Assembly: GCF_020510565.1 (NCBI RefSeq)
Contig: NZ_CP075189.1
Coordinates: 2,340,501 to 2,404,500 of the forward strand
Reading direction: 5' to 3'
Source of the DNA: Ferribacterium limneticum
Lineage (GTDB): Bacteria > Pseudomonadota > Gammaproteobacteria > Burkholderiales > Rhodocyclaceae
DNA: 64,000 bases
The stretch's first letter is position 1. Each line of letters starts with the position of its first letter. The position numbers and the translations under genes were made by a program. Positions 8,332 through 16,335 of this stretch are shown here, piece after piece. The notes beneath the pieces are model-generated. The model was given only the letters and a program-made list of their open reading frames with translations, was not told the DNA's origin and searched no databases.

Positions 8332-10212
8332 ATGGCCCTGTTTCAAATTGCCGAGCCTGGTGAGTCGGTAGCCCCTCATGAACACAAACTTGCCATCGGT
8401 ATCGACCTTGGTACGACCAACTCTTTGGTTGCCACGGTTCGTAGTGGTATGGCCGTCTGCCTTAACGATGAGCAGGGACGTCCCTTGCTGCCGTCGGTAG
8501 TTCGTTACCATGCTGACAACAGCACCGAAGTCGGTTTTGACGCCCAGACCAAGCAGGCGATCGATCCGCGCAACACCATCGTTTCGGTCAAACGCTTCAT
8601 GGGGCGCGGGTTGAAGGATATTGCCCACGTTGAATCGATGCCTTACGACTTCATCGAAGCTCCGGGCATGGTCAAGGTCAGGACGATTGCCGGTATCAAA
8701 AGCCCGGTGGAAGTCTCGGCTGAAGTGTTGAAAAGTCTCAAGGAGCGTGCCGAGACAGCGCTTGGTGGCGATCTGGTCGGGGCGGTGATTACCGTACCGG
8801 CCTATTTTGACGACGCACAGCGCCAAGCCACCAAGGATGCGGCGCGTCTGGCCGGTCTGAATGTTCTGCGCCTGCTCAATGAGCCGACGGCTGCAGCCAT
8901 CGCTTATGGCCTCGATAACGCTGCCGAAGGCGTCTATGCGGTCTACGACCTCGGCGGTGGTACTTTTGACATCTCCATTCTCAAACTGACCAAGGGTGTT
9001 TTCGAAGTCATGTCTACTGGCGGCGATTCGGCGCTGGGCGGGGATGACTTTGACCACCGCATCTTCTGCTGGGTTATTGAACAAGCCAAGCTGCAGCCTT
9101 TGTCGCCGGAAGATGGCCGTCATTTGATGATGCGTTGCCGCGAGGCCAAGGAATACCTGACCAACAACCCGGAAGCGCAGATCACGGTTCGACTGACCTC
9201 GGGCGAAATGGTCGACATAAAGCTCGATGTGCCAACCTTCGCGGCGATTGCCCAGACGCTGATCTCGAAGACGCTGCAACCGGTCAAGAAGGCCCTGCGT
9301 GATGCCGGCTTGCGCGTTGAGGACATCAAGGGTGTGGTCATGGTTGGTGGCTCGACGCGCATGCCGCAGGTGCAGAAGGCTGTTGGCGATTTCTTCCGCC
9401 AGGATCCGCTGACCAATCTCGATCCGGACAAGGTCGTTGCTCTCGGCGCGGCGACCCAGGCCAACTTGTTGGTCGGCAACAAGACCGGCAAGGATGACTG
9501 GCTGCTGCTTGACGTCATTCCGCTGTCGCTTGGCCTGGAGACCATGGGCGGCCTGACCGAAAAGGTGATTCCGCGCAATTCCACCATTCCGACGGCACGG
9601 GGCCAGGAATTCACGACATTCAAGGATGGCCAGACGGCGATGGCGATTCACGTTGTGCAAGGTGAGCGGGAGCTGGTGAGCGACTGCCGTTCGCTGGCGT
9701 GCTTCGAGCTGCGCGGTATTCCGCCGATGGTGGCTGGTGCAGCGCGTATCCGCGTGACGTTTCAGGTCGATGCCGACGGGTTGCTTTCGGTAGCGGCGCG
9801 TGAACAGACGACCGGTATCGAGTCCAGCGTGACCGTCAAGCCGTCCTACGGCCTGACGGATGACGAGATCGCCGGCATGCTCAAGGATTCGATGGAGCAC
9901 GCTAAGGACGACGCAATGAGCCGTGCCCTCAAGGAGGCACAGGTGGAAGCGCAACGGATGATAGAGGCTACCGAAGCCGCGATGGCGGAAGATCCGCATC
10001 TGTTGAATGAGGCTGAAACCGCCAAGATCTTCGCTACCATCGCCAAGCTGCGCGAAACCATCGCTGGCGAGAATCGGCGCCTGATCAATATTGCCATGGA
10101 CGACTTGGGTTTCGAGACACAGGCCTTTGCCCATCGCCGCATGGACCAAAGCATCAAGAAGGTGTTGGCCGGCCGCAACGTGGACGACATCAAAATGGGA
10201 GAAGACGCATGA
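8332..10212 (+). CDS. hscA: Hsp70-type chaperone HscA
   Basis: A 626-residue specialised Hsp70 that drives cluster transfer from IscU. It has the nucleotide-binding signature [14 protein letters not shown] (residues 24-37), a connect region [14 protein letters not shown] and the substrate-binding domain from about residue 390. A large minus-strand reading frame covers this gene but is a codon-bias shadow. The stop overlaps the fdx start. Confidence 0.96.
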   Translation: MALFQIAEPGESVAPHEHKLAIGIDLGTTNSLVATVRSGMAVCLNDEQGRPLLPSVVRYHADNSTEVGFDAQTKQAIDPRNTIVSVKRFMGRGLKDIAHVESMPYDFIEAPGMVKVRTIAGIKSPVEVSAEVLKSLKERAETALGGDLVGAVITVPAYFDDAQRQATKDAARLAGLNVLRLLNEPTAAAIAYGLDNAAEGVYAVYDLGGGTFDISILKLTKGVFEVMSTGGDSALGGDDFDHRIFCWVIEQAKLQPLSPEDGRHLMMRCREAKEYLTNNPEAQITVRLTSGEMVDIKLDVPTFAAIAQTLISKTLQPVKKALRDAGLRVEDIKGVVMVGGSTRMPQVQKAVGDFFRQDPLTNLDPDKVVALGAATQANLLVGNKTGKDDWLLLDVIPLSLGLETMGGLTEKVIPRNSTIPTARGQEFTTFKDGQTAMAIHVVQGERELVSDCRSLACFELRGIPPMVAGAARIRVTFQVDADGLLSVAAREQTTGIESSVTVKPSYGLTDDEIAGMLKDSMEHAKDDAMSRALKEAQVEAQRMIEATEAAMAEDPHLLNEAETAKIFATIAKLRETIAGENRRLINIAMDDLGFETQAFAHRRMDQSIKKVLAGRNVDDIKMGEDA

Positions 10213-10553
10213 CGCAATTGATCGTCCTGCCACATCTTGAACTTTGCCCGGATGGCGCCGTCATTGAAGCGGAAGAGGGTAAATCGATTTGTGAGAATCT
10301 GCTGGCCAACGAGATCGAACTCGATCATGCCTGCGAAATGTCCTGTGCCTGCACGACGTGCCACGTCATCGTGCGCGATGGCTTCGACTCGTTGGAGCCG
10401 GCTGAAGACATTGAAGAAGACCTTCTCGACAAGGCTTGGGGCCTGGAACCCAATTCCCGTCTCGGCTGCCAGGCAATCGTACGGTCAACGCCAATAACGG
10501 TCGAAATTCCGAAATACAGCATCAACATGGCGAAGGAGGGGCATCGCAAATGA
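10209..10553 (+). CDS. fdx: ISC [2Fe-2S] ferredoxin
   Basis: A 114-residue adrenodoxin-type ferredoxin that supplies electrons for cluster assembly. Ligand cysteines are in [10 protein letters not shown] and LGCQ, and the C-terminus is [14 protein letters not shown], like other Isc ferredoxins. It overlaps hscA by four bases and iscX by four (ATGA). Confidence 0.96.
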   Translation: MTQLIVLPHLELCPDGAVIEAEEGKSICENLLANEIELDHACEMSCACTTCHVIVRDGFDSLEPAEDIEEDLLDKAWGLEPNSRLGCQAIVRSTPITVEIPKYSINMAKEGHRK

Positions 10554-10744
10554 AATGGACCGACATCAACGATATCGCCATCGAACTGACCGATACCCAC
10601 CCGGACAAGGATCCGCTGACAGTCAATTTCGTCGATCTGCGTGACTGGGTGATGGCTTTGCCCGATTTCAACGACGACCCCAAACACTGCGGTGAAAAGA
10701 TTCTCGAAGCGATCCAGCAGGCCTGGATCGACGAGGTCGCGTAA
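10550..10744 (+). CDS. iscX: IscX (YfhJ) Fe-S assembly regulator
   Basis: A 64-residue acidic protein [19 protein letters not shown]...WIDEVA, matching IscX throughout. It binds IscS and iron and tunes sulfur transfer. The ATG overlaps the fdx stop. It is the last canonical isc gene, but reading frames continue on the same strand with almost no gaps. Confidence 0.95.
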   Translation: MKWTDINDIAIELTDTHPDKDPLTVNFVDLRDWVMALPDFNDDPKHCGEKILEAIQQAWIDEVA

Positions 10745-10746
10745 TC

Positions 10747-11031
10747 CTGGCTGTCGAATCGCCCTCCATTACCTGCGAGCAATGCGCAGCCTGTTGCTGC
10801 CAGCTTGAAGTCATGTTGATGGACGGAGATGATGTGCCTCGCCGCTTCTCCACTCAGGACGATTGGGGTGGCTGGGTCATGCGACGCCTTGATGACGGCT
10901 GGTGTGCAGCGCTTGATCGTGACACCATGCGTTGCACAATTTATGATCGCCGACCCGATAATTGCCGGGTGTTTGAAATGGGCGACAGCGATTGCCAGCG
11001 CGAACGGCAACTTTTCTACGCCCCGGCCTGA
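10747..11031 (+). CDS. YkgJ-family cysteine cluster protein (start uncertain)
   Basis: The frame encodes C-EQ-C-AA-CCC near its beginning and later [18 protein letters not shown] and SDC, the cysteine pattern of the YkgJ/UPF0153 zinc- or Fe-S-binding family. The first ATG is at 10813, which would delete the N-terminal cysteine cluster. No ATG, GTG or TTG lies in frame between the upstream stop (10693-10695) and 10813. I placed the start provisionally at the CTG at 10747, 2 bases after iscX; ATC 10744 and ATT 10768 are other options. The Fe-S operon setting supports a metal-binding role, but function is unknown. Confidence 0.65.
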   Translation: MAVESPSITCEQCAACCCQLEVMLMDGDDVPRRFSTQDDWGGWVMRRLDDGWCAALDRDTMRCTIYDRRPDNCRVFEMGDSDCQRERQLFYAPA

Positions 11032-11059
11032 GTTTTCCACTAACCAAACGTTGCCACCC

Positions 11060-11287
11060 ATGTCAGAAAAACAAGCCAACAATCCACTACACGGCCTGAC
11101 CTTGGAGAAGATTCTCAATAGGCTGGTGGCCAGGTATGGATGGGCCGAACTGGGTCAGATCATCGACATTCGCTGTTTCAACCTCGATCCAAGCATTGCT
11201 TCCAGCCTGAAGTTCCTGCGCCGCACGCCTTGGGCGCGGGAAAAGGTTGAGGCGCTCTACGTTTCTACTGAGTTTGACCTGCCATGA
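11060..11287 (+). CDS. VF530 family (DUF2132) protein
   Basis: A 75-residue protein starting [19 protein letters not shown] at 11060. NNPLHG, IRCF-type and [20 protein letters not shown] blocks match the VF530/DUF2132 family, which is named after a Vibrio structure with a DNA-binding-like fold. Role unknown. Its stop overlaps the start of the next gene by four bases. Confidence 0.8.
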   Translation: MSEKQANNPLHGLTLEKILNRLVARYGWAELGQIIDIRCFNLDPSIASSLKFLRRTPWAREKVEALYVSTEFDLP

Positions 11288-11481
11288 CTTACGAAGAACA
11301 TCTCGACGAAGTAACGACACTCATCACCGAAAAATACGACATCGCGGACGATGCGGCGATAAAAATGGTGATGCGCGCCCAGGCTGACGATTTTTTTACC
11401 GGCCATGACGATGATGAATCGATCTGCACGCTGGATCGTGCCCATCTCGACGCCAAGGCAGTTTTCAAGAAGTACAAGTAG
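11284..11481 (+). CDS. Small acidic hypothetical protein
   Basis: A 65-residue acidic protein ([19 protein letters not shown]...AVFKKYK) predicted to be helical. I do not recognise the family. It is translationally coupled to the VF530 gene (ATGA overlap) and lies in the same short-gap array after iscX, so co-expression with the Fe-S operon is likely. Confidence 0.7.
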   Translation: MTYEEHLDEVTTLITEKYDIADDAAIKMVMRAQADDFFTGHDDDESICTLDRAHLDAKAVFKKYK

Positions 11482-11486
11482 CCAGA

Positions 11487-11741
11487 ATGCGCTCGACTCG
11501 TGCCACTGCTGCTGTTGCGCGGCTGAATCAACGCAGCGCAGGCCGTCATTACGTGATGGTGATCACCAGCAACAGCCTGTTTGTCTTGCGCGAGCGGGTT
11601 GAGGGTGTCGATAAGGAAGTTTCCGAGCCGCTGGCGCTCGACGATTTTGTTCGCTTTGTGAACGCGCAAGGCCCACAGGTCGTGCCGCGCGTTACCAAGA
11701 ACGACGCTGCTTTCGCCCGTCAATTGGTCAAGAAAAACTGA
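11487..11741 (+). CDS. Small hypothetical protein
   Basis: An 84-residue basic protein beginning MRSTRATAAVARLNQR. The middle (HYVMVITSNSLFVLRERVEG) looks like a beta-strand pair. Family not recognised. It begins 5 bases after the preceding small gene and ends 5 bases before the SulP transporter gene, so it is likely part of the same transcript. Confidence 0.65.
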   Translation: MRSTRATAAVARLNQRSAGRHYVMVITSNSLFVLRERVEGVDKEVSEPLALDDFVRFVNAQGPQVVPRVTKNDAAFARQLVKKN

Positions 11742-11746
11742 ATGAC

Positions 11747-13468
11747 ATGGCTAGGCTGATCCCGGGTTGGCTGGCCCATTACCCGAAGGACAAGCTGGGC
11801 GCGGATATCGCTGCCGGCCTCATCGTCACCATCCTGGTCATTCCGCAGAGTCTGGCCTACGCGCTTCTGGCTGGCCTGCCGCCGCAACTCGGTTTGTATG
11901 TCAGCATTTTCCCGGTCATTGCCTACGCGCTGCTCGGTAGCAGCATGGTGCAGGCCGTCGGGCCGGTGGCCATTACCGCGATCATGACCTATTCAGTCTT
12001 GAGTCCGATTGCACCGCCAGGTTCGTCGCTCTACATCACGTTGGCTGCCGCACTGTCGCTGCTATCCGGGTTGATGCTGCTGGCCTGTGGCGCTCTGCGC
12101 CTAGGTTTCTTGTCACAACTGCTCAGTCGACCGGTGATCAGCGGCTTCATCTCGGGTTCGGCCGTGCTGATCATCATCAGCCAGCTGAAATATCTGACCG
12201 GCGTCGTGCCGCACGGATCGAACAGCGGTGAACTGCTGCTCGACCTGCTTGAGAAACTGCCACAGGCGCATTTGCCGACGCTGACCATCGGACTGCTCGC
12301 CTTCGGCATCCTTGCCATTGTTCGCCTGGCGCTGGCCGACTGGCTGGTCAGGGTGGGGCTGAGCAAGGCAGGGGCCGATTTCATCGTGCGCCTGATGCCG
12401 CTGGTCGTGGTCATTGTCGGCACGCTGGCCGTTATCGAATTTAATCTTGACCACGGGCAGGGCGTAGCGGTCGTTGGTTCGGTGGTGGCGGGCCTGCCCG
12501 GCTTCACCTTCTTCGTTCCCGGCCTCGACACCGTGCATCGCCTGCTGTTGCCGGCCTTCGTGATGATGCTGATCGGCATGGTGCAGAGCATCACCATGGC
12601 CCAGGCGCTGGCTATCAAGCGGCGTGAGCGGATCGATCCGAATGCCGAACTGGTTGGTCTCGGCGCGGCCAATGTTGTGGCGGGGTTTTACGGTGGCATG
12701 CCGGTCGGCGGTGGCCTGTCGCGTTCGGCGATTAATGTCGCGGCGGGGGCTCAGACGCCGCTGGCCAGCATTCTGTCGGCACTGGCCATGATCGGCGTCG
12801 TGGCTGGTGCGGCACAGTGGTTCGAGCGCCTGCCGCTGGCCGTGCTGGCGGCCAGCATCATGATGGCCGCAATCTCGATGATCGACCTGCAGGCGCTCCG
12901 CCAGGCCTGGTCCTACGACCGGGCCGATGCGCTGGCCTTGTTGTGCACGGCCGGTGGCGTGCTGCTCTTTGGCCTGGAGGCAGGGATTGGCATGGGTATC
13001 GTGTTGTCGATGGCGACCTTGTTGTATCGCACGAGCGTCCCCCATATTGCCGTCGTCGGGCGGGTGCCCGGGACCGAGCATTTTCGCAATGTCGCCCGTT
13101 ACGAGGTCGAAACACTTCCTGGCGTGCTTTTCGTCCGCATTGATGAGCGCCTGTTTTTCGGCAACCTGGGCGCTGTCGAGCAACGCCTGACTCAGGAGCT
13201 GGAACGCGTCGCTGGTGCGCATGATCTGGTCCTGGTAATGAGCGGCGTTAACCTGCTCGACACAACTGCGGTCGAGGTTTTCGGCGAAATCAATCAGGAT
13301 CTTGCCGAGCGTGGCATCAAGCTGCACCTGGCCGAGGTCAAAGGGCCGGTGCAGGACAGGCTGATGAAGTCTTCGCTGTGGAAGGCGCTGACTGGCGAGG
13401 TTTTCCTGTCGGCCAATGCTGCCTACGAAAAGCTGGCACCACCCGAGGTGTGGTGTCCGGAAATCTAG
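11747..13468 (+). CDS. SulP-family anion transporter with STAS domain
   Basis: A 573-residue inner-membrane transporter of the SLC26/SulP family. It has about 11-14 hydrophobic helices, the N-terminal signature AGLIVTILVIPQSLAYALLA, and a GMPVGGGLSRSAINV segment. A cytoplasmic C-terminal STAS domain follows from about residue 440, with VLVMSGVNLLDTTAVEVF. Substrates in this family include sulfate, bicarbonate and dicarboxylates; which one applies here cannot be told. It follows the isc operon tail without a terminator. Sulfate uptake would suit a cysteine/Fe-S context, but that is inference. Confidence 0.88.
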   Translation: MARLIPGWLAHYPKDKLGADIAAGLIVTILVIPQSLAYALLAGLPPQLGLYVSIFPVIAYALLGSSMVQAVGPVAITAIMTYSVLSPIAPPGSSLYITLAAALSLLSGLMLLACGALRLGFLSQLLSRPVISGFISGSAVLIIISQLKYLTGVVPHGSNSGELLLDLLEKLPQAHLPTLTIGLLAFGILAIVRLALADWLVRVGLSKAGADFIVRLMPLVVVIVGTLAVIEFNLDHGQGVAVVGSVVAGLPGFTFFVPGLDTVHRLLLPAFVMMLIGMVQSITMAQALAIKRRERIDPNAELVGLGAANVVAGFYGGMPVGGGLSRSAINVAAGAQTPLASILSALAMIGVVAGAAQWFERLPLAVLAASIMMAAISMIDLQALRQAWSYDRADALALLCTAGGVLLFGLEAGIGMGIVLSMATLLYRTSVPHIAVVGRVPGTEHFRNVARYEVETLPGVLFVRIDERLFFGNLGAVEQRLTQELERVAGAHDLVLVMSGVNLLDTTAVEVFGEINQDLAERGIKLHLAEVKGPVQDRLMKSSLWKALTGEVFLSANAAYEKLAPPEVWCPEI

Positions 13469-13474
13469 ACTCCC

Positions 13475-14320
13475 TTATTCTTCCGCGAACAGCTTGAGCA
13501 GTGCATCCAGTCCGCCGAAATTGATCGCCACATCGGCCTTGGCGCGTGTTGCCGGCTTGGCGCGGTAGGCTACCGATAAGCCTGCCTGGGCCATCATCAG
13601 CAGGTCGTTGGCGCCATCGCCGCAAGCGATGACCTGTTCCCTGGTCAAACCCAGTTCGTCAGCCAGTCGGGCGAGGTGGTGGGCCTTGGCGGCGGCATCG
13701 ACGATGTCGCCGACGACACGACCAGTCAGCTTGCCACCGGAAATTTCCAGCTCGTTCGAGGTGGCGAAATCGAAACCGAGTTCGATGCGCAGGCGCTCGG
13801 TGAAATAGGTGAAGCCGCCCGACAGGATGGCGGTGCGCAGGCCGGCGTTCTGTGCCGCTTCGAGCAGTTCGCGGGCGCCCGGTGAAAGCAGCAGGCGTTC
13901 GCCGAAAACACGAGCCAGGACGCGGGCATCCAGCCCGGCGAGCAGGGCCAGTCGGCGGCGCAGGCTTTCGCGGTAATCGATTTCGCCACGCATGGCGGCT
14001 TCGGTCACGGTCGAAACCTCTTCCTTCTTGCCGGCAAAATCGGCCAGTTCGTCGATGCATTCGATGGTGATCAGCGTTGAATCCATGTCGAAGCAGATCA
14101 GGCCATAGTCGGAAAGCTTCTTGTTCGCCGGAAAGAATGCCCAGTCCAGTTTCTCGGCTTCGATGAGCGGGATCAGCGCATCAAAGTCGGCTGTGCGTGT
14201 CGCGTTCTTCAGGCGAACGACCTGGGGGGGCAGTGGTTCGACGGCAGATGCGCCGGTGGCAGCCACGATGCGCTCAAGCAGGAAGGTGGGCAGGGCGCCG
14301 CCCTGGACGATCAGGTTCAT
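13475..14320 (-). CDS. serB: Phosphoserine phosphatase SerB
   Basis: A 281-residue HAD-superfamily phosphatase, last step of serine synthesis. Motif I is CFDMDSTLITIECIDELA (nucleophile Asp in DMDST), motif II ILSGGF, and motif III/IV GDGANDLLMM. The N-terminal 70 residues form the ACT-like extension seen in gammaproteobacterial and betaproteobacterial SerB. It converges on the SulP gene with a 6-base gap. A gap of about 160 bp upstream (14321-14484) shows no gene or clear signal. Confidence 0.95.
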   Translation of the reverse strand: MNLIVQGGALPTFLLERIVAATGASAVEPLPPQVVRLKNATRTADFDALIPLIEAEKLDWAFFPANKKLSDYGLICFDMDSTLITIECIDELADFAGKKEEVSTVTEAAMRGEIDYRESLRRRLALLAGLDARVLARVFGERLLLSPGARELLEAAQNAGLRTAILSGGFTYFTERLRIELGFDFATSNELEISGGKLTGRVVGDIVDAAAKAHHLARLADELGLTREQVIACGDGANDLLMMAQAGLSVAYRAKPATRAKADVAINFGGLDALLKLFAEE

Positions 14321-14484
14321 GGTTCAGGTTCGGAAGTCGGATTGCAGGAATTCTTGTGCCGGTAGCGTGGCGATGGCGGTCGCTTTGCCGGTACGGAACG
14401 GCATTCTATTCGCCGATGATGCAGGAGACCAGCGAATCAGCGGGCGTGGCTGTTGCGATCAGGGGCATGGCAGGCGTTCCCCGG

Positions 14485-14718
14485 CTAGTCCTTGCTTGGC
14501 GGAAAGAGCGCCTTGCGCAGATTGAACAGGTAACTGCCGGCGCCGACCAGACCGGCAGCAATCCCGAGCACAATTTTCAGGTCATGCTCCATGAGCGAAT
14601 CGGGCGCAAACAGAATCCACCAGGCGGCGACCAGCAGGCCGATCAACAGTCCCCGCAGGTAAATCCAGCGGCGAACGGAGGGATGAACGGTTGTCGGAGC
14701 TTCAGATTGAGTATTCAT
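14485..14718 (-). CDS. Small two-helix membrane protein
   Basis: A 77-residue protein with a cytosolic-looking N-terminus (MNTQSEAPTTVHPSVRRW) and two hydrophobic segments, LRGLLIGLLVAAWWILF and LKIVLGIAAGLVGAGSYLF. A basic tail NLRKALFPPSKD follows. It is probably an inner-membrane hairpin protein. Family not recognised. Confidence 0.7.
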   Translation of the reverse strand: MNTQSEAPTTVHPSVRRWIYLRGLLIGLLVAAWWILFAPDSLMEHDLKIVLGIAAGLVGAGSYLFNLRKALFPPSKD

Positions 14719-14746
14719 GGGCGAAATGTTGTGTGAGAAAACCGGG

Positions 14747-15124
14747 TTAGAGGTCTAGAGACAGATTCTCGTGTGCCAGATGTCTGGCGATCACCGCTGG
14801 CAGATTCTGCGGCGAGCGGATGCGCAACTTCTTGTTGATATTGTAGCGGCCGAAGACGACCTCAATGTCGGTCACTGTGACGCCAAACTCGCCGGCCAGG
14901 AAGCGCACCATGTGGTCAGTTGCTCGCCCGGCGACCGGTGTCGCGGTGACGCTGACCTGCAACTGCTTGCCTTTCGGCTTGCCAATCGAATCGCGCTTGG
15001 CATTCGGTTCGCCGAGAATATTGAGGACCAGAATCTGGCCATCCATGGCGCAAAAGGAATCGAGCGCCATGCCTTTTTCGCTGCCAGGGGGAACGTGACG
15101 CGGTTTTCTGGTTTTTGGCTTCAA
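14747..15124 (-). CDS. DUF167/YggU family protein
   Basis: A 125-residue protein whose residues 28-120 match the YggU/DUF167 fold: LVLNILGEPNAKRDSIG, LQVSVTATPVAGRATDHMVRFLA, and the INKKLRIRS strand. Function in the family is unsettled. No ATG is available at the upstream end: the frame opens with TTG at 15124, while an internal ATG at 15070 would still keep the whole domain. A dispersed repeat copy lies 17 bp upstream of the TTG. Confidence 0.78.
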   Translation of the reverse strand: MKPKTRKPRHVPPGSEKGMALDSFCAMDGQILVLNILGEPNAKRDSIGKPKGKQLQVSVTATPVAGRATDHMVRFLAGEFGVTVTDIEVVFGRYNINKKLRIRSPQNLPAVIARHLAHENLSLDL

Positions 15125-15140
15125 ATTTATGTGTCGGGCG

Positions 15141-15176
15141 ATTTCAATTTTGGCCGAAATTTCCGGTTGACCGTGG
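15141..15176 (-). repeat. Dispersed 35-bp repeat, copy 1
   Basis: Read on the minus strand it begins CCACGGTCAACCGGAAA, then TTTC, then GGCCAAAATTGAAAT. It sits in the 131-bp gap between the aroG stop and the DUF167 gene. It is one of the best-matching copies and can serve as the reference for the family. Confidence 0.85.
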
Positions 15177-15255
15177 CAACTCTTGAGGCGTCACCCCGCG
15201 TTACGCCAGGCCGATTTGTCCAATGGCATCCCGGCCTGTTATCCCCGTGGAAACC

Positions 15256-16335
15256 TCAGGAAAGCCGTTCCGGCAGCACGTCGCGGAGCATGATGGCGGC
15301 GTCGCGGATCATCTTTTCGGTGGTCGCCCAATCGACGCAGCCATCGGTGACCGAGCAGCCGTATTTGAGCTGGCTGAGATCGGCCGGAATCGACTGGTTG
15401 CCGGCTTCAATGTTGGATTCGATCATGACGCCGAGCAGCGACTTGTTGCCGAGACGGACCTGATTGACGATGTCGGCCATGACCAGCGGTTGCAGTTCGG
15501 GTTTCTTGAAGCTATTGGCGTGCGAGCAGTCGACAACGATGTTGTGCGGAAGCTTGGCCTTGTCCAGCGCCTGTTCGACCATGGCGATGGAAACGGTATC
15601 GTAGTTCGGGCGACCATCGCCACCGCGCAGCACGATGTGGCCGTAGCCGTTGCCCTTGGTACGGACGACGGCGACACGGCCCTGGCTGGTCAGGCCGAGG
15701 AAGGAATGCGGCTTGGAGGCGGAGAGGACGGCGTTGACGGCAACGCTGAGGTCGCCGCTGGTGCCGTTCTTGAAGCCGACCGGCGTGGAGAGACCGGAGG
15801 ACATCTCGCGGTGGGTCTGTGATTCGGTGGTACGGGCGCCGATGGCGGTCCACGTGATGAGGTCGCCGTAGTATTGCGGGGCGTTCGGGTCGAGTGCCTC
15901 GGTGCCGGTCGGCATGCCGATTTCGGCAACCTGGAGCAGGAATTCGCGGGCCTTGGCCATGCCGATGTCGATGCGGAAGCTGTCGTCCATGAACGGGTCG
16001 TTGATGTAGCCCTTCCAGCCGACGGTCGTGCGCGGTTTTTCGAAATAGACGCGCATGATCAGCTGCAGGGTATCGCCGACTTCTTCGGACAGCGCCTTCA
16101 GGCGACGGGCGTAGTCGAGGCCGGCCACCGGGTCGTGGATGGAGCAGGGGCCAACGACGACAAACAGGCGATGGTCCTTGCGATCCAGGATGTTGCGCAG
16201 CACATGCCGGCCATGGGTGACCGTCTTGGCGGCTTTCTCGGAAAGCGGCAGGCTGGCGTGGATTTCTTCCGGCGTCGGCATTTCGTCGAAGGCGGTGACG
16301 TTGATGTTGTCGATGTGGTGTGTGGTCATGGTCAT
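15256..16335 (-). CDS. aroG: DAHP synthase (3-deoxy-7-phosphoheptulonate synthase), AroG/AroF type
   Basis: A 359-residue type I DAHP synthase that condenses PEP and erythrose-4-phosphate, the entry step of the shikimate pathway. It has VVVGPCSIHDP, MRVYFEKPRTTVGWKG, the HANS motif VVDCSHANS, and GVMIESNIEAGNQ. Feedback sensitivity (Phe versus Tyr) was not inferred. The start overlaps the mfd stop by four bases; a second ATG lies 6 bases downstream. Confidence 0.94.
   Translation of the reverse strand: MTMTTHHIDNINVTAFDEMPTPEEIHASLPLSEKAAKTVTHGRHVLRNILDRKDHRLFVVVGPCSIHDPVAGLDYARRLKALSEEVGDTLQLIMRVYFEKPRTTVGWKGYINDPFMDDSFRIDIGMAKAREFLLQVAEIGMPTGTEALDPNAPQYYGDLITWTAIGARTTESQTHREMSSGLSTPVGFKNGTSGDLSVAVNAVLSASKPHSFLGLTSQGRVAVVRTKGNGYGHIVLRGGDGRPNYDTVSIAMVEQALDKAKLPHNIVVDCSHANSFKKPELQPLVMADIVNQVRLGNKSLLGVMIESNIEAGNQSIPADLSQLKYGCSVTDGCVDWATTEKMIRDAAIMLRDVLPERLS

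Noticed and set aside
8203..10233. 676-codon minus-strand reading frame over hscB/hscA
   Set aside because: It is antisense to strongly conserved genes and has no recognisable domain; high GC and codon bias create such shadows.
10482..10510. ACGGTCAACG in fdx resembling the repeat's left block
   Set aside because: Only the first ten bases match and the protein sequence is conserved ferredoxin.
12113..13327. 404-codon minus-strand frame across the SulP gene
   Set aside because: Antisense shadow; His/Gln/Arg-rich composition is not protein-like, and it overlaps a clear transporter.
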